Positions 14,760-20,666 of a stretch of 20,666 nucleotides of DNA are shown here, in pieces. The stretch covers positions 1 through 20,666 of the forward strand of contig JBKJRD010000051.1 of assembly GCA_046594885.1 (NCBI GenBank), given 5' to 3'. The DNA comes from Methylotenera_A sp046594885 (GTDB lineage Bacteria; Pseudomonadota; Gammaproteobacteria; Burkholderiales; Methylophilaceae). The translations under genes and the position numbers were made by a program. Positions within the stretch are counted from its first letter, which is position 1; every line of letters begins with the position of its first letter. The notes under the pieces were generated by a model. It searched no databases. It was not told where the DNA came from and saw nothing but the letters and a program-made list of their open reading frames with translations.

Positions 14760-16040
14760 ATGCGGCGTAAATCTTTACAAGTGATGGTGGGCGATATTCG
14801 CGTGGGCGGCGGTTTGCATGGCACTTTGCCTGCTGCTGTCGTCGTGCAGAGCATGACTAACACAGATACTGCCGATGCCGAAGCGACCATCAAACAAGTA
14901 TATGAATTGTGGCAAGCAGGTAGCGAAATTGTGCGCATTACGGTTAACTCGCCCGAAGCTGCTGCGCAAGTGGGCAATATCCGCGACGGCCTAGACAAGC
15001 TTGGTTGCAATGTGCCGCTGGTGGGTGACTTTCATTACAATGGACATAAATTATTAGCGGCTTATCCTGATTGCGCAAAAGGGTTAGCCAAATACCGTAT
15101 TAATCCGGGCAACGTGGGTAAAGGTACTAAGCGTGATGAACAGTTTGCGGCGATGATTGAAGCTGCGATTGCATATAAAAAATCGGTACGAATAGGGGTT
15201 AACTGGGGCAGTTTAGATCAAGCCAAAATGGCGCAGATGATGGACGCAAATGCCAAACTCGCTGAGCCATTATCCTCAGACGCGTTAATGCGTGAGGCGT
15301 TGATTCAATCTGCTTTAGAAAGTGCACAGCAAGCGGTTGATATTGGTTTAAATCCTAATCAAATTATTATCTCTTGCAAGGTAAGCAATGTGCAAGATTT
15401 GGTAAAAGTCTATGTTGATTTGGCAAATCGTTGCGAATATCCCTTACATTTGGGCTTAACCGAAGCTGGCATGGGTTCCAAAGGCATCGTCGCTTCAACT
15501 GCCGCATTATCTTTGTTATTGCAACAAGGTATTGGCGATACCATTCGCGTGAGCTTAACCCCAGAGCCGAATGAATCACGCACCAAAGAAGTGGTGGTAG
15601 CGCAAGAAATTCTGCAAACCATGGGCATACGCTCATTCACCCCTTTAGTCACCGCTTGTCCAGGTTGCGGGCGTACCACGTCAACTTACTTTCAAGAATT
15701 AGCTATGCAAATCCAACGCTACTTACGCGTGCAAATGCCTGTTTGGCGTACTGCATATCCTGGTGTAGAAGATATGAGCGTTGCAGTCATGGGTTGTGTG
15801 GTGAATGGACCAGGCGAATCTAAACTCGCCAATATTGGCATCAGCTTACCTGGCACTGGCGAAACGCCAGTCGCGCCTGTGTTTGTGGATGGAGAAAAAA
15901 CCGTGACTTTAAAAGGTGCGCATATCGCCGAAGAGTTTCAGGCGATTGTAGAAGATTACGTACAGAAAAATTATGCCCAAGGCGGCAAACTGCGTGTTGC
16001 GGTTAACAAAAAAACCATTTCTATTCAATCACTTAATTAA
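14760..16040 (+). CDS. ispG: 4-hydroxy-3-methylbut-2-enyl diphosphate synthase (IspG/GcpE)
   Basis: A 426-aa [4Fe-4S] enzyme of the MEP isoprenoid pathway that converts MEcPP to HMBPP. Cluster cysteines are C300 and C303 in ACPGCGRT and C346 in GCVVNGPGE, with Glu353 as catalytic candidate. RRKSLQVMVGDIRVGG and VVVQSMTNTDTAD mark the N-terminal TIM-barrel start. ATG 14760 lies 7 nt after the rodZ stop; a TTG at 14745 overlapping the rodZ end would add five residues. Neither has a clear Shine-Dalgarno, so the exact start is open and coupling to rodZ is likely. Confidence 0.96.
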   Translation: MRRKSLQVMVGDIRVGGGLHGTLPAAVVVQSMTNTDTADAEATIKQVYELWQAGSEIVRITVNSPEAAAQVGNIRDGLDKLGCNVPLVGDFHYNGHKLLAAYPDCAKGLAKYRINPGNVGKGTKRDEQFAAMIEAAIAYKKSVRIGVNWGSLDQAKMAQMMDANAKLAEPLSSDALMREALIQSALESAQQAVDIGLNPNQIIISCKVSNVQDLVKVYVDLANRCEYPLHLGLTEAGMGSKGIVASTAALSLLLQQGIGDTIRVSLTPEPNESRTKEVVVAQEILQTMGIRSFTPLVTACPGCGRTTSTYFQELAMQIQRYLRVQMPVWRTAYPGVEDMSVAVMGCVVNGPGESKLANIGISLPGTGETPVAPVFVDGEKTVTLKGAHIAEEFQAIVEDYVQKNYAQGGKLRVAVNKKTISIQSLN

Positions 16041-16055
16041 TTAGTCCCTGCTCAA

Positions 16056-17333
16056 TTGTCTCATATCAAATCTACCCATACACAATTTCAAAGCATTAAG
16101 GGTTTCTACGACATTTTGCCGGAGGCAACACCACTTTGGTTTAAGCTTGAAGACACCGCCAGACATATATTAAGCCAATACGGCTACAATAATATTCGTA
16201 TGCCTTTAGTTGAGCCAACTGATTTGTTTGTGCGCTCAGTAGGCGAGCATACTGATATTGTTGAAAAAGAGATGTATGCGTGGGAAGATAAACTCAATGG
16301 CGACAAGCTGACTTTGCGTCCTGAGGGCACAGCAGGCTGTGTGCGAGCAGTCATTGAACATAATTTAACTTATAACGGCCCGCAGCGTTTGTGGTACAGC
16401 GGTGCAATGTTTCGGCACGAGAACGTGCAAAAAGGCCGTCAACGCCAGTTTCATCAAATTGGTGTAGAAGCCTTTGGCTTTGAAGGCCCAGATGTCGATG
16501 CTGAGCAAATTGTTTTGCTGGCAAGATTGTGGCGCGAGCTTGGCATTGCCGACGTTGCATTGCAGATTAACAGCATTGGCGATGCGGCTGAGCGCGCTGA
16601 ATATCGTCGACACTTAATCACTTATTTTGAGCAACATTTAGATGTGCTAGATGAAGACGCAAAACGCCGTTTGCATACCAACCCAATGCGCATATTGGAT
16701 ACTAAAAATCCGCGTATGCAAACGATGTGTGAAGCCGCGCCAAAATTGATGGATTGTTTAGGTGAGGCATCTAGAACCCATTTTGAAAAGTTGTGTGGTT
16801 TATTGAACGATGCAGGCGTTGCCTTTGTCATTAACCATCGCTTAGTGCGTGGTTTGGATTATTACAATCGCACGGTGTTTGAATGGGTGACGACCAAGCT
16901 GGGCGCGCAAGGCACGATTGCAGGTGGCGGACGTTATGATGCGCTGGTTGAACGTTTAGGCGGTAATCCAACGCCTGCATGCGGTTTTGGCATTGGCTTA
17001 GAGCGCGTGTTTTTATTGATGCAAGAATATGGCGTAACCGCCGCAAATTCACCCGATATTTACTTGGTTAATGTGGGTCAATTAGCAGAAAAGCAAGCGT
17101 TTATTATTGCAGAATCGCTACGTAGTTTAGGTTTAAGTGTAGTGCTGCATGCTGGCGGCGGTAGTTTTAAATCGCAAATGAAAAAAGCCGATAAAAGCGG
17201 CGCACGCTTTGCTGCCATAATTGGCGATGATGAAGCCGCAGCAAATGAAATTTCGCTGAAACCCTTATTGCAGGCAGGCGAACAAAAACGTTGTAAACTA
17301 AGTGAAGTTGTTCATCTATTAATGAATGGATAA
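16056..17333 (+). CDS. hisS: Histidine-tRNA ligase
   Basis: A 425-aa class II aminoacyl-tRNA synthetase that charges tRNA-His. Visible are the N-terminal QSIKGFYDILPE, motif 2 (MFRHENVQKGRQRQFHQIG), the histidine-specific LVRGLDYYNRTVFEW, motif 3 (ACGFGIGLERVFLLM) and a C-terminal anticodon-binding domain (about 325-425). The start must be the TTG at 16056: the frame is closed by a stop at 16038-16040, and the first in-frame ATG falls well inside the conserved domain. No clear Shine-Dalgarno precedes it. It follows ispG after 15 nt and is followed 9 nt later by the SIMPL gene. Confidence 0.96.
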   Translation: MSHIKSTHTQFQSIKGFYDILPEATPLWFKLEDTARHILSQYGYNNIRMPLVEPTDLFVRSVGEHTDIVEKEMYAWEDKLNGDKLTLRPEGTAGCVRAVIEHNLTYNGPQRLWYSGAMFRHENVQKGRQRQFHQIGVEAFGFEGPDVDAEQIVLLARLWRELGIADVALQINSIGDAAERAEYRRHLITYFEQHLDVLDEDAKRRLHTNPMRILDTKNPRMQTMCEAAPKLMDCLGEASRTHFEKLCGLLNDAGVAFVINHRLVRGLDYYNRTVFEWVTTKLGAQGTIAGGGRYDALVERLGGNPTPACGFGIGLERVFLLMQEYGVTAANSPDIYLVNVGQLAEKQAFIIAESLRSLGLSVVLHAGGGSFKSQMKKADKSGARFAAIIGDDEAAANEISLKPLLQAGEQKRCKLSEVVHLLMNG

Positions 17334-17342
17334 AGAAGCACC

Positions 17343-18110
17343 ATGGCTGAAAATAATTTAGCAGACAGTAAACAGTTTTCAACTGCCATTATTGTGCTGG
17401 GTTTATTGTTAGCCATTGGCATGGCAAGTGCCGCGTTTATACTAGGCGTACAAGCAAAACGTGCAGTCTCAGGGCAGCAATCCATTACCGTTAAAGGTTT
17501 AGCCGAAAAGCCCATTAAAGCAGATAGCGCAGAGTGGACAATGACGGTTGGCGTAAGCAACGCCACGCAAGCTGGCGCATTAGAGAATTTGGCACAAGAG
17601 CGCCAAGTAGTGGAAACATTTTTGGCCAAGCAAGGTTTTACACCAGCGTCATGGTCTGCCGATGTTGAAACAATAGGCCCGCATTATGAAGAGATTTTTG
17701 TTAAAGATATGCCTAGGCAAGTGCAAAATGGTTTTGATGCTTACCAAAATATTCGAGTTAACACGCAAGATTTGGGCAAAATTACGGCTGCCAATAAAGC
17801 TTTTTTGCAGTTACGCGCAGAGAACCACCCCGTTTCAGCGCAAGCACCCAATTATTTAGTGAGTAATCTAGAGGCTGTAAAAATGTCATTAATTGCAGAA
17901 GCCACAAAAAATGCGCGCAATCGCGCGACAGAATTTGTCAAGCAAGATGGTGTAAAAGTCGGCGTGATGAAATCGGCAAGCCAAGGCGCATTTTATATAC
18001 TGCCAGTTGGCGGCTACGCCAGCGACGATAGCTATGATGGTGTTTATGATAAATCCACAGTGGATAAAACTGCGCGCGTTGTCGTCACGATTGTTTACAA
18101 TATTGAGTAA
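17343..18110 (+). CDS. SIMPL domain (DUF541) protein, membrane-anchored
   Basis: A 255-aa protein with one N-terminal membrane anchor (about residues 14-36, IIVLGLLLAIGMASAAFILG) and a periplasmic SIMPL/DUF541 domain starting SITVKGLAEKPIKADSAEWT. The family has no agreed bacterial function and is usually secreted or periplasmic. It starts 9 nt after hisS with a purine-rich AAAGAAG upstream, and the first ABC ATPase begins 3 nt after its stop, so these genes are likely co-transcribed. It is not part of the usual hisS-yfgM-bamB order and appears inserted there with the two ATPases. Confidence 0.87.
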   Translation: MAENNLADSKQFSTAIIVLGLLLAIGMASAAFILGVQAKRAVSGQQSITVKGLAEKPIKADSAEWTMTVGVSNATQAGALENLAQERQVVETFLAKQGFTPASWSADVETIGPHYEEIFVKDMPRQVQNGFDAYQNIRVNTQDLGKITAANKAFLQLRAENHPVSAQAPNYLVSNLEAVKMSLIAEATKNARNRATEFVKQDGVKVGVMKSASQGAFYILPVGGYASDDSYDGVYDKSTVDKTARVVVTIVYNIE

Positions 18111-18113
18111 AAC

Positions 18114-18950
18114 ATGTCTGAAATTTTAAATATCAACAATCTGTCAGTCACACCCAAAAACGAGCCGAATCGTTTTTTGGTTAAAAATGCAAGGTTAACT
18201 TTGTCTGCTGGCAAAACCACTTGTATCGTGGGTGAATCAGGTAGTGGCAAAAGTTTAACGGCGCTGAGTATTATGGGTTTGCTGTCTAAGCAATTACAAG
18301 CCTCAGGCCAAGTTGTATTTAAAGGACAAGATATTTCGGTACTGCATGATAAAGCCTTACAAAAAATACGCGGTGCTAAAATCGGGATGATTTTTCAAGA
18401 GCCCATGACTTCACTTAATCCAGTTTTAAGCGTCGGTTATCAAATCGGTGAGGCACTAACAGCGCACTTGGGTCTTAAAGGCTTAGCTTTAAAATTACGC
18501 GTTGAAAGCTTATTGCAGCAAGTGGGCATTCCCATTGAGCGTGCCAATAGTTATCCAGATGAATTGTCTGGCGGACAACGCCAACGCGTGATGATTGCAA
18601 TGAGTATTGCTTGTGAACCCGCGCTATTAATTGCAGATGAGCCCACCACAGCGTTAGATATGACGGTACAAGCACAAATTTTGCAATTGTTAGATGCGCT
18701 TAAAACACGCATGAACATGGCGATGCTATTTATCACCCATGATTTTGGCGTGGTTGCCGATATTGCGGATGATGTCATTGTCATGTTTAGAGGCGAGATT
18801 GTTGAAACCGGCACCAAAAAACAAGTGTTAGAAAAGCCGCAACATCCTTACACCAAAGCTTTGCTAGCCTGTGTGCCCGATTATGAGGGCAAAAAACAAC
18901 TCAAGCCAATTGACTATGCATGGTTAAACGATAGCAAGGTTACGGCATGA
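18114..18950 (+). CDS. Peptide/nickel-type ABC transporter ATPase (DppD/OppD-like)
   Basis: A 278-aa cytoplasmic ABC ATPase. Walker A is GESGSGKS, the Q-loop is in MIFQEPMTSLNP, the signature LSGGQRQRVMIA, Walker B LLIADEPTTALD, and the H-loop THDFG. The C-terminal PQHPYTKALLACVP segment is the oligopeptide-type (oligo_HPY) tail. All catalytic residues appear intact. The next gene overlaps by ATGA and encodes the partner ATPase; together they correspond to the two halves of fused YejF-type ATPases. No permease or binding protein is encoded nearby, so the substrate cannot be named. Confidence 0.92.
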   Translation: MSEILNINNLSVTPKNEPNRFLVKNARLTLSAGKTTCIVGESGSGKSLTALSIMGLLSKQLQASGQVVFKGQDISVLHDKALQKIRGAKIGMIFQEPMTSLNPVLSVGYQIGEALTAHLGLKGLALKLRVESLLQQVGIPIERANSYPDELSGGQRQRVMIAMSIACEPALLIADEPTTALDMTVQAQILQLLDALKTRMNMAMLFITHDFGVVADIADDVIVMFRGEIVETGTKKQVLEKPQHPYTKALLACVPDYEGKKQLKPIDYAWLNDSKVTA

Positions 18951-19762
18951 ATATCAATCATCAGATAAATGATGTTATTTTGCAGGCCAATCATTTGGTT
19001 AAAACCTATTCACAAAGTAGTGGACGTTTTGGGTTTGGTCGCACACAAATTAAAGCGCTAGATGATGTGAGTTTGACACTCAAGGCAGGTTCTACTCTTG
19101 CGGTAGTTGGTGAATCTGGTTCGGGCAAATCCACCCTGGCGCGTTGTCTGTTACAATTGCACCCTTTCGATAGTGGTCAAGTACTGTTTCAAGGGCAAGA
19201 TTTAGCTAAATTAGACGCACAATCACTCAGAGCGATGCGTAAAAATTTGCAAATGGTGTTTCAAGATCCGTTTGCCTCTTTAAACCCGCGCATGCGTGTG
19301 GGCGAGATTGTCGGTGAAGGCTTGTTGATTCATCAATTAGGTAGCGCTCTTGAGCAAAAAAATAGAGTACACGAAATTTTGGTGCGTGTTGGTTTAAATG
19401 CAAATGATGCGTTGAAATACCCGCATCAATTTTCAGGCGGCCAACGTCAACGCATTGGCATTGCGCGTGCACTGGTATTGCAACCAAAAGTAGTGGTGTG
19501 CGATGAGCCAGTATCTGCACTAGATGTCTCTGTGCAAGCGCAGATTTTGCTATTGTTAAAAGAATTGCAGCAAGAAATGCAGTTAAGTTATGTGTTTATT
19601 AGCCATGATTTGCGTGTGGTACGCCACATCGCCGATGAAATGGTCGTCATGCATAAAGGTAAAATAGTAGAACAAGGTAACGTAGCGGAAATTTATAATT
19701 CGCCACAGCAGCTTTATACACAGCAGTTATTAAGTGCAATTCCAGGGCGTAAAGCGGCTTAG
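18947..19762 (+). CDS. Peptide-type ABC transporter ATPase (DppF/OppF-like)
   Basis: A 271-aa ABC ATPase with Walker A GESGSGKST, Q-loop in MVFQDPFASLNPRMRVGE, signature FSGGQRQRIGIARAL, Walker B VVVCDEPVSALDVS and H-loop SHDLRVV. The C-terminal QQLYTQQLLSAIPG matches the OppF/DppF tail. It starts within the stop codon of the upstream ATPase (ATGA at 18947-18950), as expected for a heterodimeric pair. The transmembrane subunits must lie outside the window or the pair works with another system. yfgM follows after 55 nt. Confidence 0.92.
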   Translation: MNINHQINDVILQANHLVKTYSQSSGRFGFGRTQIKALDDVSLTLKAGSTLAVVGESGSGKSTLARCLLQLHPFDSGQVLFQGQDLAKLDAQSLRAMRKNLQMVFQDPFASLNPRMRVGEIVGEGLLIHQLGSALEQKNRVHEILVRVGLNANDALKYPHQFSGGQRQRIGIARALVLQPKVVVCDEPVSALDVSVQAQILLLLKELQQEMQLSYVFISHDLRVVRHIADEMVVMHKGKIVEQGNVAEIYNSPQQLYTQQLLSAIPGRKAA

Positions 19763-19817
19763 TTATTAGTTATTTAAATGCCGATTGCGGCTAAAAGTTA
19801 ATTTAGAGAGAAAAGTA

Positions 19818-20474
19818 ATGGCATACGATTTAGAAGAGCAAGAACAGTTAGATGAATTTAAAGCTTGGTGGAAAAAAAATGGCAAGCTAGCCACTAATTT
19901 GGTGCTAATCATTTTAGTCGCCTATGCAGCTTGGCAAGGCTACAACTATTTTCAACATAAAAAAGCCATTGAAGCCTCAACGCTCTATCAAAACTTGGTT
20001 GTGACCGATATCAGCAAAGTAGCCGAGATTCAATCTCAAGCCACAAAATTAACTCAAGATTACGCTGGAACACCTTATGCAGGGCGCGCAGCCGTTCTTG
20101 CAGCAAAAGCGAGCGCGAAAGTTAACGATAAAAAAGCCGCTAAAACGCAATTAGAGTGGGCGTCAAAAAATGCTAAAGAAAGTGCCGTTAAAGCAATTGC
20201 CAGTTTGCAATTAGCCGCTATTTTATTTGAAGAAAAAAGCTATGATGCCGCTTTGCAATTGTTAGCAAACGATGACGATCAAGGTTTTATTGGCCTCAAA
20301 GAAGATTTAAAAGGTGATATTTATTTAGCGCAAGGTAAAAAATCGGCAGCCAAAAAAGCTTACGAAACCGCTTTAAACAATCTTGATGCACAAGGCAGAA
20401 TGCAGCTATACACAAGGCAAAAGCTGGAATCATTAGGTTCGGTAGCAGCAGGCTCTAAGTCTTCAGGTGCTTAA
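19818..20474 (+). CDS. yfgM: YfgM-like membrane-anchored TPR protein
   Basis: A 218-aa protein with the family's polar N-terminus (MAYDLEEQEQLDEFKAWWKKNG), one membrane segment (about residues 25-42, NLVLIILVAYAAWQGYN) and a periplasmic tetratricopeptide-like region (about 50-205). YfgM-family proteins associate with the Sec translocon and periplasmic chaperones in E. coli. ATG 19818 is chosen over TTG 19785: it gives the conserved start and has GAGAG upstream. The place directly before bamB is the conserved arrangement. Confidence 0.9.
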   Translation: MAYDLEEQEQLDEFKAWWKKNGKLATNLVLIILVAYAAWQGYNYFQHKKAIEASTLYQNLVVTDISKVAEIQSQATKLTQDYAGTPYAGRAAVLAAKASAKVNDKKAAKTQLEWASKNAKESAVKAIASLQLAAILFEEKSYDAALQLLANDDDQGFIGLKEDLKGDIYLAQGKKSAAKKAYETALNNLDAQGRMQLYTRQKLESLGSVAAGSKSSGA

Positions 20475-20490
20475 ATTTTGAAGTTAAATA

Positions 20491-20666
20491 TGCAGATGCA
20501 GTGGTACAAATGGTGCTTAGTGGCTAGCTTAACAATCTTGACAGCTTGCAGCACAATTACAGAGATGCGTTCAAGCTTATCGGAAAAAATATTTGGGCGT
20601 GAACCAGCAAATATTTTTTCCGATAAGCTTGAACGCATCTCTGTAATTGTGCTGCAAGCTGTCAAG
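20491..20666 (+). CDS. bamB: Outer-membrane assembly lipoprotein BamB, N-terminal fragment corrupted by a fold-back
   Basis: From ATG 20491 the frame encodes a lipoprotein signal peptide (MQMQWYKWCLVASLTILTAC, lipobox LTAC, Cys20) and then STITEMRSSLSEKIFGREPAN, the usual start of a BamB next to yfgM. After about base 20607 the sequence is the exact reverse complement of 20537-20595, so the residues IFSDKLERISVIVLQAVK do not belong to BamB. BamB is a beta-propeller subunit of the BAM complex that inserts outer-membrane proteins. The identity rests on the signal peptide plus position, because the propeller is absent from the window. Confidence 0.75.
20537..20666. repeat. Perfect 59-bp inverted repeat ending at the last base (likely assembly/amplification fold-back)
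   Basis: Left arm 20537-20595 and right arm 20608-20666 are perfect reverse complements; the spacer 20596-20607 reads GGCGTGAACCAG. The left arm is coding sequence for the BamB signal peptide and the right arm destroys the reading sense. Because the repeat stops exactly at the window end, it looks like a chimeric fold-back at a contig terminus rather than a biological palindrome. Confidence 0.93.

Noticed and set aside
18114..19762. Complete peptide ABC transporter operon
   Set aside because: Only the two ATPase genes are present; no permease or substrate-binding protein is in the window.
20471..20665. Minus-strand ORF of 64 codons at the window end
   Set aside because: It is a mirror image of the bamB start created by the terminal inverted repeat, not a separate gene.
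1..20666. CRISPR arrays, tRNA/rRNA genes, transposases, phage genes
   Set aside because: No spaced repeat array, cloverleaf/TTCGA-type signal, rRNA motif, transposase or phage protein was seen on either strand.

Overview
The window reads as chromosomal DNA of an AT-rich betaproteobacterial methylotroph, most likely a member of the Methylophilaceae (Methylotenera-like). Two things point there. The first is a tetrahydromethanopterin-linked formyltransferase/hydrolase operon (fhcBADC). The second is the housekeeping order ndk-rlmN-pilF-rodZ-ispG-hisS-(insert)-yfgM-bamB, which is typical of Betaproteobacteria. The taxon is an inference from gene content, not a database match.

Region 1 (1-4288). 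A DUF3034 protein (minus strand, cut by the window start) diverges from three plus-strand genes. These are a lipoprotein of the group 1 truncated hemoglobin family, a secreted cupredoxin-like protein of the kind usually auto-named 'methylamine utilization protein', and a membrane Cache-HAMP-GGDEF-EAL protein. Together they form a plausible heme/copper sensing and c-di-GMP signalling locus of unknown function, the best candidate here for something undescribed. Three perfect 13-bp tandem repeats lie in front of the cupredoxin gene.

Region 2 (4289-9983, minus strand). The fhcB-fhcA-fhcD-fhcC operon is translationally coupled (GTGA overlap, ATGA overlap, 1-nt gap). It handles the formyl-carrier/formate step of H4MPT-linked formaldehyde oxidation. 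It is followed on the same strand by trhO, a rhodanese-type tRNA U34 hydroxylase.

Region 3 (10010-11247). A DUF2721 membrane protein and a secreted DUF5666 protein converge on a symmetrical GC hairpin terminator with a perfect 19-bp tandem duplication beside it. A 347-bp non-coding stretch before ndk holds several small repeats and an AT-rich hairpin.

Region 4 (11248-20474, plus strand). ndk, a 122-bp imperfect palindrome, then rlmN, pilF, rodZ, ispG and hisS are closely packed. A SIMPL-domain protein and two peptide-type ABC ATPases, with no permease in view, sit between hisS and yfgM, where other Betaproteobacteria usually have none.

Region 5 (20491-20666). bamB begins normally, but the sequence then folds back on itself: a perfect 59-bp inverted repeat with a 12-nt spacer ends exactly at the last base. 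This looks like a fold-back chimera at a contig end, so the last ~59 bases should not be trusted.
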